Below are positions 8,015-15,967 of a stretch of DNA of 48,757 bases, in pieces. Position 1 is the stretch's first letter. Each line of letters starts with the position of its first letter. Origin of the DNA: an uncultured Oscillospiraceae bacterium (GTDB lineage: Bacteria > Bacillota > Clostridia > Oscillospirales > Oscillospiraceae). The translations under genes were made by a program, and so were the position numbers. Location: contig CANQMO010000020.1 in assembly GCA_947624985.1 (NCBI GenBank), positions 1 through 48,757 on the forward strand, in the 5' to 3' direction. The notes beneath the pieces were generated by a model that did not search any database, was not told the origin of the DNA, and saw only the letters and a program-made list of their open reading frames with translations.

Positions 8015-8056
8015 AAAAAAGCGGGCCTGTTTTCACAGGCCCGCAGCTTTATTTTT
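8015..8056. terminator. Bidirectional terminator between anti-sigma gene and agcS
   Basis: GCGGGCCTGT (8021-8030) pairs with ACAGGCCCGC (8035-8044). A run of six T follows on the minus strand and a broken T-run on the plus strand, so it can serve both convergent genes. Confidence 0.85.
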
Positions 8057-9440
8057 CCCGGTCAAAGTATTCTTTTGTGAGCTTGAAAACCGTGCCGGAC
8101 AGCAGCGCCACCGCGATCAGGTTGGGGATGACCATCAGCCCGTTGAAGGTGTCGGAGATGTCCCACAAAAGGCCCAGGTCCACCGTGGCCCCCACAATGG
8201 CCACCAGGGCGTACACCACCATGAAGGGCCGGATGACCCTTGCCGTGCCGAACAGATACTCCATGAACCGGGCCCCGTACAGCCCCCAGCCGATGATGGT
8301 GGAGAAGGCGAAGCAGATCAGCGCCACCGCCGTGAACAGGCTCACCCACCGTCCGTAGGCGGCGGTGAAGCCGGCGATGGTCAGGTCCGCCCCGGCTGCC
8401 TGGCCGTAGGGCACGGTTATACCGCTGCACAGGATGACCAGCGCCGTCAGGGTGCAGATGACGATGGTGTCCGCGAACACCTCAAAGATACCGAAAAGCC
8501 CCTGCCGGACCGGCTCGCCCGTATCCGCCGTGGCGTGGGCGATGGAACCGGTGCCAAGGCCCGCCTCATTGGAGAAGATCCCCCGGCTGACGCCCCGGCG
8601 CATGGCCACGAACAGGGACCCCACCACGCCGCCGGTGACGGCCTCCGGCCGGAACGCGCCCTTCACGATAGCCCCCAGAACCGCCGGGACACGGTCGATA
8701 CGGAAAAGCACCACCCCCAGAGACAGGACGATGTACAAAAGGGCCATGAAGGGCACCAGCTTTTCGGTGAACCGGCCTATGCGCCGCACGCCCCCCAGCA
8801 GCACCAGCGCCACGCACCCGGCGATGACGATCCCGGCGATCAGGTCAAAAAGCCCCGTGCCGTCCCCGGCCAGGACGCCGTAGTTCACCAGCGCCGCGTC
8901 CAGAGCCGTGACGATGGTGTTCACCTGGGTGGCGTTGCCGGTGCCGAACACGGCCACCGCCCCGAACACGGCGAACATGGCCGCCAATGGCCGCCACCTG
9001 GGCGCCAGACCGTTTTTGATGTAGTACATGGGCCCTCCCACCCAGTCGCCCGCGGCGTTCCGCTCCCGGTACTTTACCGCCAGCACCACCTCGGAATACT
9101 TGGTGCACATGCCCAGCAGGGCGCTGACCCACATCCAGAACACGGCCCCGGGCCCGCCCAGTGCGATGGCCCCGGCCACCCCGGCGATGTTGCCGGTGCC
9201 CACCGTCCCCGCCAGAGCCGTGCACACCGCCTGAAAGGGCGTCATGGACCCGTCGGCGGCCTCCTTCCTGTCAAAGATCCTGCCCAGGGTGTGGCGGATG
9301 GCGTAGCCGAATCTGCGCAGCTGCACGAAGCCCGTGCCCCAGCTCAGATACAGCCCCACCCCCACGATGCAGATCATGGCGGGCACGCCCCATATAAAGC
9401 CGTTCACGGCCCCGTTTATCCTCTCGATCCAATCCAGCAT
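8049..9440 (-). CDS. Sodium:alanine/glycine symporter (AGCS family)
   Basis: This 463-residue polytopic membrane protein carries the AGCS family signatures GTVGTGNIAGVAGAIALGGP and GAVFWMWVSALLGMCTKYSE. Members import alanine or glycine with Na+ or H+ (AlsT, AgcS, DagA). About ten or eleven hydrophobic segments are visible. ATG 9440 has AGAGGG upstream; the open frame goes back to 9692, but that part lies upstream of the promoter at 9486-9514. The gene seems monocistronic. Confidence 0.93.
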   Translation of the reverse strand: MLDWIERINGAVNGFIWGVPAMICIVGVGLYLSWGTGFVQLRRFGYAIRHTLGRIFDRKEAADGSMTPFQAVCTALAGTVGTGNIAGVAGAIALGGPGAVFWMWVSALLGMCTKYSEVVLAVKYRERNAAGDWVGGPMYYIKNGLAPRWRPLAAMFAVFGAVAVFGTGNATQVNTIVTALDAALVNYGVLAGDGTGLFDLIAGIVIAGCVALVLLGGVRRIGRFTEKLVPFMALLYIVLSLGVVLFRIDRVPAVLGAIVKGAFRPEAVTGGVVGSLFVAMRRGVSRGIFSNEAGLGTGSIAHATADTGEPVRQGLFGIFEVFADTIVICTLTALVILCSGITVPYGQAAGADLTIAGFTAAYGRWVSLFTAVALICFAFSTIIGWGLYGARFMEYLFGTARVIRPFMVVYALVAIVGATVDLGLLWDISDTFNGLMVIPNLIAVALLSGTVFKLTKEYFDREK

Positions 9441-9485
9441 GGCAAACCCTCTTTCCCGCGTTTCGTCCTGCAACGCGCCAGAGCA

Positions 9486-9514
9486 TGATACCATATCCCG
9501 CTCCCGGACGCAAG
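9486..9514 (-). promoter_or_regulatory. Promoter of the AGCS symporter gene
   Basis: On the minus strand TTGCGT (9514-9509) and TATCAT (9491-9486) are separated by 17 nt, about 45 nt upstream of the start codon. Confidence 0.75.
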
Positions 9515-9572
9515 AGCGGCCGGTCTTCCCTATGGACAGGATATGCGCCGGGACAAACTGTACATGAGCGCG

Positions 9573-9601
9573 AAAAGCCGCCGGCTTCCCGGCGGCTTTT
9601 T
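9573..9601. terminator. Symmetric terminator inside a divergent intergenic region
   Basis: AAAAGCCGCCGG (9573-9584) pairs with CCGGCGGCTTTT (9589-9600) around a CTTC tetraloop, with T-runs on both strands. It lies between two divergent promoters, so neither flanking gene needs it. Confidence 0.85.
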
Positions 9602-9615
9602 GGTCATTATCCCTC

Positions 9616-9644
9616 TTGTTCCCGCTGTTGATATAAGGTACAAT
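9616..9644 (+). promoter_or_regulatory. Promoter of the BMP-domain gene
   Basis: TTGTTC (9616-9621) and TACAAT (9639-9644) with a 17-nt spacer, 46 nt before ATG 9691. Confidence 0.7.
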
Positions 9645-9690
9645 GCCCCCTGAAAAACCGTTCGTTTCACCGCCGGGAAAGGAAGGCGCC

Positions 9691-11607
9691 ATGATAAACT
9701 ATTACTCCGACGCACAAAAGCTGGCTCAAAAGGAGTTTCGCCGCTGTATCGCAGCGGGGGAGCATCCTTACCCGCCTGTTCTTGACGCCTTCATCTCCCC
9801 GGACCAGTTTTCCTGCGGCGTGGACCTGGGGCTGGTGCAGGTGCCCATGGAGTTCGTGGTGGGCACCCGCACCCAGGCCCGGACCAATGCCTTCGCCCGC
9901 AACTTCATGCCTCTTATGCCCGAGGGGTCCGAGTTCGCCGGCAAGTGGGAGCGCCTGTGCCACGCCCATCTGGACGAGGGCATTCGGGAGCCCGTCAAGG
10001 TCTATGAGTACATGAACCGCTTTTATGTGGAGGAGGGCAACAAGCGCGTCAGCGTGCTGAAGTTCTTTGGCGCGGAGATGGTGGAGGCCCGGGTCACCCG
10101 GATCATGCCGGAGGTCCGCAACGAGGAGACGGCGCTGTATTTTGAGTTCGTGGAATTCTACCGGGTCAGCCGGGTCAACTATATCGAGTTTTCCAAGCCC
10201 GGCAGCTATGTCCGGCTCCAGCAGCTGCTCGGCAAATCCTCCGGCGAGCTCTGGTCGGACGACGACCGGAACGGTTTCCACGCGGCCTACTGCTACTTCC
10301 GCAGCGCCTACGAGGCCAAAGGCGGCGGTAAGCTCACCTCCACGGTGGGCGACGCCATGCTGGCCTATATGGAGGTCTACGGCTATCAGGACCTGTGCAG
10401 CAAGACCGGCGCGGAGATCAAAAAGTCCGTCTCTCAGGTCTGGGAGGAGATCACGCTCCAGCAGGAGCAGGCCCCCATCGACGTGAAGCTGGCCCCGGAG
10501 GCGGAAAAGCCCGAGGGACTGCTGGCCAAGGTGCTGCCCAAATCCGACAGGCCCATGAAGGTGGCCTTCATCCACGACAAGGTCCCGGCCCTGTCCGGCT
10601 GGACCTACGGCCACGAGCTGGGCCGGGAGCATGTAATGCGGGTGTTTGGGGATGAGATCGAGACGGAGGCGTTTTTCAACGCTCTGGACTCCGACCCCCG
10701 GGAAATGCTGGAAAAGGCAGTGGCCGACGGCTGCTCCGTCATATTCACCACCTCCCCCCGGCTCATGCCCGCCAGTCTCCGGGCCGCGGTGGAGCACCCC
10801 AAGGTGACGGTCCTCAACTGCTCGCTGAATATGTCCCACCGCTATATCCGCACCTACTACGCCCGGATGTACGAGGCCAAATTCATCGCCGGCGTCATCG
10901 CCGGGTCCCTGGCCGGCGGCAGCGACGTGGGCTACATCTGCGACTACCCCATTTTCGGCCAGGTGGCGGGTATCAACGCCTTTGCCCTGGGCGTGCAGAC
11001 CGTGGACCCGGCCGCCAGGGTATGTCTGGAATGGTCCTCCGTGGGAGGCGTGGAGGCGGCCACGGCCCGGCTGACGGACCGGGGCATCCGGCTGGTATCC
11101 TCCCAGGACCTGGCCCGGCTCCGGGACAACGGGCGGGCCCCCTTCGGTCTGGCCGTCATCGACGGGCCCAACCAGTCCACTCTGGCCATGCCCGTCTGGC
11201 AGTGGGGCGTCTATTACGAGGCCCTGCTCCGGCGTATCCGGGACAAGAGCTTCCAGTCCGAGTACACCGAGAGCCACAAGGCCCTGAATTACTACTGGGG
11301 CATGTCCGCCGGTGTGATCGAAATGCGCTACTCCGACAAGCTGCCCGACGCCACCCGTAAGCTGGCCGGGCTTATCGAAAAGAGTATCCGGGCCGGTATC
11401 TGCGACCCCTTCCTCGGCCCGCTCTACGACCAGTCAGGCCGGCAGATCCTGGGCAAGAATCAGGTCCTCAGCACCGAGCAGATCATCGACATGAGCTGGC
11501 TCAACGAGAACGTGATCGGCTCCATCCCCTCCTACGACGACCTGGACGACACCGGCAAAGCCACAGTGGGGATCGCGGGTATCATGACGTCAAATCGGGA
11601 GAAATAG
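9691..11607 (+). CDS. BMP/PnrA-domain protein with ParB-like N-terminal part, no signal peptide
   Basis: The 638-residue protein has two parts. Residues about 289-600 (MKVAFIHDKVPALSGWTYGH onward, with GYICDYPIFGQVAGINAFALG) resemble the basic membrane protein/PnrA solute-binding domain, which normally binds nucleosides outside the cell. Residues 1-288 contain VPMEFVVGTRTQARTNAFAR and VEEGNKRVSVLKFFGA (113-128), which recalls the (D/E)GxxR...A..G block of ParB/sulfiredoxin-fold domains. There is no signal peptide or lipobox, so the protein should stay in the cytosol. The common label ABC-transporter substrate-binding protein is therefore doubtful; a ligand sensor or regulator is equally possible. 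GGAAAGGAAGG precedes ATG 9691. The gene probably shares a transcript with the next one. Confidence 0.7.
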   Translation: MINYYSDAQKLAQKEFRRCIAAGEHPYPPVLDAFISPDQFSCGVDLGLVQVPMEFVVGTRTQARTNAFARNFMPLMPEGSEFAGKWERLCHAHLDEGIREPVKVYEYMNRFYVEEGNKRVSVLKFFGAEMVEARVTRIMPEVRNEETALYFEFVEFYRVSRVNYIEFSKPGSYVRLQQLLGKSSGELWSDDDRNGFHAAYCYFRSAYEAKGGGKLTSTVGDAMLAYMEVYGYQDLCSKTGAEIKKSVSQVWEEITLQQEQAPIDVKLAPEAEKPEGLLAKVLPKSDRPMKVAFIHDKVPALSGWTYGHELGREHVMRVFGDEIETEAFFNALDSDPREMLEKAVADGCSVIFTTSPRLMPASLRAAVEHPKVTVLNCSLNMSHRYIRTYYARMYEAKFIAGVIAGSLAGGSDVGYICDYPIFGQVAGINAFALGVQTVDPAARVCLEWSSVGGVEAATARLTDRGIRLVSSQDLARLRDNGRAPFGLAVIDGPNQSTLAMPVWQWGVYYEALLRRIRDKSFQSEYTESHKALNYYWGMSAGVIEMRYSDKLPDATRKLAGLIEKSIRAGICDPFLGPLYDQSGRQILGKNQVLSTEQIIDMSWLNENVIGSIPSYDDLDDTGKATVGIAGIMTSNREK

Positions 11608-11660
11608 CTGGCCCGCTCCCCCTGGGCCCGAGGGACCCCATTTCAGAAAGGAGGGCAGGC

Positions 11661-12251
11661 ATGAGGATACTGGCCGTTTCCGACGTCCCCGCCAAGCGGT
11701 ACTATGAATTTTATCAGCCCGGCAGTCTGGACGGGTTCGACCTGATCTTGGCCTGCGGGGACCTGCGGCGGGCATATCTTGAATTCCTCGTGACCATGGC
11801 CCGGTGCCCAGTGGTCTATGTGCGGGGCAACCACGACGACGAGTACCTGAATGCCCCTCCGGAGGGCTGCGTGTGCGCGGAGGACCGGCTGATCGTCGTG
11901 GGCGGCGTGCGTATCCTGGGGCTGGGCGGGTCGTACCGCTACCGGGAGGGCGAGTGCATGTATACCGAGGCCCAAATGCGCCGGCGGGTCCTGCGGCTGT
12001 GGCCGAGTATCAAGAGGCACAAGGGCTTCGATATCCTTCTGACCCACGCCCCCGCCCGGGGCCTCAACGACTTCGACACCCTCTCTCACCGGGGGTTCGA
12101 GTGCTTTCGGACGCTGCTGGACAAGTACCGGCCCCGGTACTTCGTCCACGGCCACATCCACCGCACCTACGCCTATAATATCCCCCAGCGGTCCCAATAC
12201 GGCGGCACCACCGTCATCAACGCCTTTGAGTACTGTGAAATAGAGCTGTAA
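11661..12251 (+). CDS. Metallophosphoesterase family protein (first His missing)
   Basis: This 196-residue calcineurin-like phosphoesterase has CGD (Asp34), GNHD (56-59), a THAP block and the terminal GHIH. The first metal ligand motif, normally D-x-H, reads D8-V-P10, so one metal-binding His is replaced by Pro. The remaining ligands are intact. Substrate unknown; the family includes nucleases, nucleotide phosphatases and phosphodiesterases. GAAAGGAGGG stands before ATG 11661. It lies 53 bp after the BMP-domain gene with no terminator between, so the two are likely co-transcribed. Confidence 0.8.
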   Translation: MRILAVSDVPAKRYYEFYQPGSLDGFDLILACGDLRRAYLEFLVTMARCPVVYVRGNHDDEYLNAPPEGCVCAEDRLIVVGGVRILGLGGSYRYREGECMYTEAQMRRRVLRLWPSIKRHKGFDILLTHAPARGLNDFDTLSHRGFECFRTLLDKYRPRYFVHGHIHRTYAYNIPQRSQYGGTTVINAFEYCEIEL

Positions 12252-12284
12252 AAGACAGCGGAGGCTGGCCCTCCGCTGTCTTTT
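12250..12284. terminator. Bidirectional terminator between convergent genes
   Basis: A 15-bp stem (12250-12264 with 12270-12284) with AAAA on one side and TTTT on the other closes the phosphoesterase operon on the plus strand and the HAD operon on the minus strand. Confidence 0.92.
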
Positions 12285-12289
12285 CCGTT

Positions 12290-12928
12290 TTATTCTGTTT
12301 CCCAGCTCTCCAGACTCTCGTCCGCCAGAGCCCGCAGGTCCGGCCACCGGTCGGCGGCGGTCTCGTCATACACCGCCACCACCCAGTAGCCCGCCTCTTT
12401 GGCGGTCTTTGCCGCTTCAAAGGCGTCCTCATAGACGGCGGTCTCGCCGGGCGTCGCGCCCAGGCGTCTGGCCGCCGCGTGGTATACATCCGGCCGGCTC
12501 TTGCCCACTCCTACGCTCTCGCAGGAGACGATGGCCGCGAAATACTCCCTGACCCCCAGTCGGGTCAGGCACGCCTCCACCAGCGGCTCGGCCGTGGCGG
12601 ACGCCACCGCCATGGACACCCCCGCCCCGTGCAGGGAGCGCAGATACTCCTTCACGCCGGGCTTGAGTTCAATGTCCCGGCGGTAGTGCTCCGCCATCAC
12701 GGCGCTCATCTCCGCCATGGCGTCCTCCGGCCTGTCGGGAAGGGAAAACTCCCGCAGCAGCAGGGCCGTGGACTCCGCCATGGTCATGGTCCGCACTCTC
12801 TCCAGAAGTCCCTCCGGCAGGCACTTTACACCCCGCCGGGCCACATAGTCCGGACCGAGCCGGCGCCAGAAGTCCATAGAGTCCACCAGCGTGCCATCCA
12901 TATCGAAGATGGCATAGCGTTTATCCAT
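12290..12928 (-). CDS. HAD-superfamily phosphatase
   Basis: The 212-residue protein has the HAD motif I D9MD11GTLVDS, motif II in VASATAE, and the later VGVGKSRPDVYHAAA and YEDAFEAAKTAKEAG motifs of the beta-phosphoglucomutase/phosphoglycolate-phosphatase subgroup, with an alpha-helical cap at residues about 17-85. It should remove phosphate from a small metabolite. The start follows the stop of the kinase-like gene by 9 bp and has no clear ribosome site of its own, so translation is probably coupled. Confidence 0.85.
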   Translation of the reverse strand: MDKRYAIFDMDGTLVDSMDFWRRLGPDYVARRGVKCLPEGLLERVRTMTMAESTALLLREFSLPDRPEDAMAEMSAVMAEHYRRDIELKPGVKEYLRSLHGAGVSMAVASATAEPLVEACLTRLGVREYFAAIVSCESVGVGKSRPDVYHAAARRLGATPGETAVYEDAFEAAKTAKEAGYWVVAVYDETAADRWPDLRALADESLESWETE

Positions 12929-12937
12929 AGGCCGCGC

Positions 12938-13522
12938 TCAGTAAAGCCCCGCGATGATCTCCACGCACCGGTCGATACCGATGGCGTCGCTGTCCAGGGA
13001 GATGTGATAATGCTGGGCCTTGCCCCACTCCATGTCGGTGTAGAACTGGTAATAGGACGCCCGGCGCTTGTCCTTGTCCCGCAGGCGTTTTTCCGGGGTC
13101 TCGGCGGTCTCGCCATAGAGCTTGACGATACGCTCGGCCCGCTTTTCCATGGGCGCGTACACGAACACCTTGAGCAGATCCGCCTTGCCATCCAGGATGT
13201 AGTCGGCACACCGGCCCACGATGACGCAGGATTCCTTTTCCGCGATCTCCAGGATGAGCTTGCGCTGGACGGTCCACAGATAGTCCTGCACCGACAGGCC
13301 GTTCACGGACCGGTCCGCGAAGGCAGTGGCCAGCCACCCGCCCTTGGGGGTGTACTCCCCCCGCTCGGCTATGTATTCCTTGGCAAGACCGCTCTCCTCG
13401 GCGATCTTCTCCAGAAGCTCGTTGTCATAGCAGGGGATGCCCAGTTTTTCCGCCGTCTGCTTGCCTACCGTACGCCCGCCGCTGCCAAATTCGCGGCTGA
13501 TGGTTATCACGCGATTTGCCAT
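12938..13522 (-). CDS. Cytidylate kinase-like family protein
   Basis: A 194-residue P-loop protein beginning MANRVITISREFGSGGRTVG. The loop GSGGRTVGK and the VIVGRCADYIL and RLRDKDKRRASYY segments are typical of the cytidylate kinase-like family (PF13189) common in clostridia. Those proteins resemble Cmk, but their substrate is not established. The start at 13522 was chosen for AAAGGAG immediately upstream; a longer open frame to 13561 lacks such a site. It is the first gene of a two-gene operon with the HAD phosphatase. Confidence 0.82.
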   Translation of the reverse strand: MANRVITISREFGSGGRTVGKQTAEKLGIPCYDNELLEKIAEESGLAKEYIAERGEYTPKGGWLATAFADRSVNGLSVQDYLWTVQRKLILEIAEKESCVIVGRCADYILDGKADLLKVFVYAPMEKRAERIVKLYGETAETPEKRLRDKDKRRASYYQFYTDMEWGKAQHYHISLDSDAIGIDRCVEIIAGLY

Positions 13523-13581
13523 AATGACTCCTTTCCCCGCCGGATGGACCGGCTGGTCCAATCGATCCGGCCTGTGCTTTT

Positions 13582-13610
13582 ATGATAGCAGAATTTACCC
13601 GCCCCGTCAA
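13582..13610 (-). promoter_or_regulatory. Promoter of the kinase-like/HAD operon
   Basis: Minus strand TTGACG (13610-13605), 17-nt spacer, TATCAT (13587-13582). It is divergent from the tRNA-Leu promoter. Confidence 0.8.
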
Positions 13611-13644
13611 CGAAAACGCACAGGCCGGTTTTGCGCGCGCGCTC

Positions 13645-13673
13645 TTGCAACGGGCCGCCGTTTCCGCTATAAT
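13645..13673 (+). promoter_or_regulatory. Promoter of tRNA-Leu
   Basis: TTGCAA (13645-13650) and a consensus TATAAT (13668-13673) with a 17-nt spacer, ending 11 nt before the tRNA. Confidence 0.85.
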
Positions 13674-13684
13674 AGAGCCATCGG

Positions 13685-13767
13685 GCGGGTATGGTGGAAT
13701 TGGCAGACACGCTGGATTTAGGTTCCAGTGGGCGACCGTGCAGGTTCAAATCCTGTTACCCGCACCA
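13685..13767 (+). tRNA. tRNA-Leu (anticodon UAG)
   Basis: An 83-nt type II tRNA. The acceptor stem GCGGGTA (13685-13691) pairs with TACCCGC (13757-13763), followed by discriminator A and encoded CCA. The anticodon arm CTGGA-TTTAGGT-TCCAG gives anticodon TAG, reading CUA and other CUN leucine codons. The T-arm has GTTCAAATC, and a short variable arm is present. Confidence 0.97.
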
Positions 13768-13769
13768 GC

Positions 13770-13803
13770 GGCCCGGGAGCTTTGCTCCCGGGCCGGTCTT
13801 TTT
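13770..13803 (+). terminator. Terminator after tRNA-Leu
   Basis: An 11-bp stem GGCCCGGGAGC/GCTCCCGGGCC (13770-13780 with 13784-13794), TTT loop, then GGTCTTTTT. Confidence 0.92.
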
Positions 13804-13896
13804 GTCTGTTTGGGGTCTTTCATTGTAACCTTTATGCAATCACTTTCCCCGCGCCGCGCGGTATAATTTAGAAAAAAGGCGGAACGGGGGCGCACT

Positions 13897-14931
13897 ATGG
13901 ATAAAAAGGACAAAAAATCCGTCGAAGAATGCGCGGCGTGGTACAACGCAAACCATGACCTTTTCGAGCTTTGCGGAGAAAAAACGGAGGGACTGCTCCG
14001 GACCCTTTTGGAGCAGAAGCACCTTGCTTTCCACAGCATAGAACACCGCACCAAGGTCAAAGACAGCTTTCTTGTAAAATGCGCCTCGGGCAAGTACTCC
14101 GACCCCACCAGCCAGATCACGGACATATGCGGGCTCAGGATCATCAGCTACACGAAGCACGACGTGAATGATATCTCCCACCTCATCGAACAGGAATTTA
14201 CCATCGACGAGAAAAACTCCATGGACAAAAGCGCCGTAATGGAGGTGGACAAAGTCGGATACCTGTCCGTCCACTATGTGGCCCAGTTCAACAGCTCCCG
14301 CGCCGATCTGCCTGAATACGCCGCGTTCAGGGGGCTGCGCTTCGAGATACAGATCCGCACGCTCCTTCAACACGCCTGGGCGGAGATCGAACACGATCGC
14401 AGCTACAAATTCAGCGGCGAGCTCCCGAAGATGATCAAGCGGCGGTTCTATCTCCTGGCGGGCACGCTGGAGCTCATCGACGCGGAATTCGACCGGCTCT
14501 CCGGGGAGATCGACCAGTACGCGCAGGACGTAAAAAGCAACATCCAGGAGGACAAGCTGGACGTACCCATCGACTCCACCTCCCTGATGGAATATCTCCT
14601 ACTGAGATTCCCCCATAACGTGGAGGAGCAGGACCTCAACGGGAACGATAAGGAGATCGTCGACGAGCTGGATGCCTTTGGCATCCATACGCTCAAGGAT
14701 CTGGACGACATGCTGTTGGACGGCAACGTGCAGGCGTTTCTCCGCGGCACGACGGGCATAAACTACCTGGGCATGCTGCGGCACGTCATGATCCTCAAAG
14801 ACCCAAAGGCATATTTCACTAAGGCGTGGAAGACAAACTGGCGCGCCATTGACCTGGACGTATGGGAAAAGATCACCGCCCTGAATCCGGCGGCGGAAAA
14901 AGAGCGTCCCGCCATCGTCCACCTGCATTGA
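13897..14931 (+). CDS. Stand-alone RelA/SpoT-domain (p)ppGpp synthetase-like protein
   Basis: The 344-residue protein has a nucleotidyltransferase domain at residues about 40-172: HRTKVKDS (Arg51), ITDICGLRII (metal-binding Asp76), GYLSVHYV, and FEIQIRTLLQHAWAEIEHDR (Glu150). These are the synthetase residues of the Rel family, so catalysis should be intact. There is no HD hydrolase, TGS or ACT domain. The C-terminal half (about 175-344) is helical and not recognised. It may make (p)ppGpp, or be a toxic small alarmone synthetase that modifies another target. A good -10, TATAAT (13862-13867), lies upstream, but its -35 is poor. Lys content and base composition are clearly less GC-rich than the neighbours, which suggests acquisition by transfer. 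Confidence 0.83.
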   Translation: MDKKDKKSVEECAAWYNANHDLFELCGEKTEGLLRTLLEQKHLAFHSIEHRTKVKDSFLVKCASGKYSDPTSQITDICGLRIISYTKHDVNDISHLIEQEFTIDEKNSMDKSAVMEVDKVGYLSVHYVAQFNSSRADLPEYAAFRGLRFEIQIRTLLQHAWAEIEHDRSYKFSGELPKMIKRRFYLLAGTLELIDAEFDRLSGEIDQYAQDVKSNIQEDKLDVPIDSTSLMEYLLLRFPHNVEEQDLNGNDKEIVDELDAFGIHTLKDLDDMLLDGNVQAFLRGTTGINYLGMLRHVMILKDPKAYFTKAWKTNWRAIDLDVWEKITALNPAAEKERPAIVHLH

Positions 14932-14952
14932 CGGGCCGCGCCGTCCGCTGAT

Positions 14953-14981
14953 TTGACGAACGGGGCGATTCGATGTATAAT
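14953..14981 (+). promoter_or_regulatory. Promoter of the E2-like gene
   Basis: TTGACG (14953-14958), 17-nt spacer, consensus TATAAT (14976-14981), upstream of the CDS at 15033. Confidence 0.85.
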
Positions 14982-15032
14982 CAGGAAAATACTTGACAGC
15001 CGGCGTTTTCGCCGGTCTGGGAGGTGTCAACC

Positions 15033-15914
15033 ATGCCCGAACAATACGCCCGCCGGCGCATGACGGACCGCCGGGACGGCAGGCGGATGCGCACCATCTC
15101 GCCCATCTTCCAGCTGTCCCCCTTCACCATGCTCTCCCCGTCCGACGCCGCCTGCGCTTTCACCGACACCGTGGACGTGTCCGCCATCGAGACCTGGCTG
15201 CGGAGCCGCCGGGCCGAGGGAGACGAGAGCATATCCCTTTTGCATATCGTCATCGCCGCCTATGTACGCATGCTGGCCATGCGTCCGGCCATGAACCGGT
15301 TCGTGGCGGGCCGTTTCATCTACGCCCGCAACACCATAGACGTGGTCCTGCCCGCCGGCAGCGGCGCTCTGGACGCGGGCGCCATGTCCGTCACCGTCCG
15401 CTTCCAGGGGACGGATACGGTCTTCGACGTGTACCGTAAGATCAACACCCGGGTGGACAACCTGAAGGCTGACCAGTCCGCCGACAGGCTAGAGCGGCTG
15501 GCCTCCACGCTGGTCAAGACTCCCCGCTTCATCCTTCGCTTCGCCATCGCCGTGCTGCGCTGGCTGGATTACCACGGCTGGCTCCGTCCCGGTATTCTGG
15601 AGAAAAGCCCCTATCACGGCTCCGCCGTGATCTCCGACGAGGGCGCCTTCCATCTGCCCTCCGTGCGCCGGAGCATCAACAGCATCGGCGCTCTGCCTGT
15701 GAGCGTGTCCGTGGGACGGATCAGGACCGTCACGGAGATGGACAAGGCCGGGCAGGTCCGGGACCGCAAGCTCATGGAATACACCGTCACCTACGACAGC
15801 CGTATCGCCGACAGCGCGTACATAGGCGGCGCGTTCCGCTACTTCCGCTATTTCCTGACGAACCCGGACGCGCTGGAGAATCCCCCCGAGCGCGTGAACG
15901 AGGATTACATGTGA
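15033..15914 (+). CDS. E2/CAT-fold acyltransferase-like protein lacking the catalytic His
   Basis: The 293-residue protein resembles the catalytic domain of 2-oxoacid dehydrogenase E2 subunits and chloramphenicol acetyltransferase, by its overall plan and blocks such as ISLLHIVIAAYVRMLAMRPA, GALPVSVSVGRI and VTYDSRIADSAYIGG. It has no lipoyl or E1/E3-binding domain and no E1 or E3 gene nearby, so it is not a working dehydrogenase subunit. The HxxxDG active-site motif reads S256-R-I-A-D260-S261. The general-base His is therefore Ser and the Gly is Ser, so classical acyl transfer looks unlikely. A GGGAGG site sits 8 nt before ATG 15033; a GTG at 15024 overlaps that site and was rejected. Confidence 0.7.
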   Translation: MPEQYARRRMTDRRDGRRMRTISPIFQLSPFTMLSPSDAACAFTDTVDVSAIETWLRSRRAEGDESISLLHIVIAAYVRMLAMRPAMNRFVAGRFIYARNTIDVVLPAGSGALDAGAMSVTVRFQGTDTVFDVYRKINTRVDNLKADQSADRLERLASTLVKTPRFILRFAIAVLRWLDYHGWLRPGILEKSPYHGSAVISDEGAFHLPSVRRSINSIGALPVSVSVGRIRTVTEMDKAGQVRDRKLMEYTVTYDSRIADSAYIGGAFRYFRYFLTNPDALENPPERVNEDYM

Positions 15915-15926
15915 CCGTCAACGATA

Positions 15927-15967
15927 TAAAAAGTCCCGCGAAGCCGTCCGGCTTCGCGGGATCTTTT
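15927..15967. terminator. Bidirectional terminator between convergent genes
   Basis: CCCGCGAAGCC (15935-15945) pairs with GGCTTCGCGGG (15950-15960). T-rich tails occur on both strands. It serves the E2-like gene and the Gld-like ABC operon. Confidence 0.88.

Noticed and set aside
9530-9715. Small 61-codon open frame between the symporter and BMP-domain genes
   Set aside because: It crosses the promoter and terminator and lacks a ribosome site and similarity to known proteins.
13685-15914. Genomic island inserted at tRNA-Leu
   Set aside because: No duplicated tRNA 3' end downstream and no integrase. Only one gene has odd composition.
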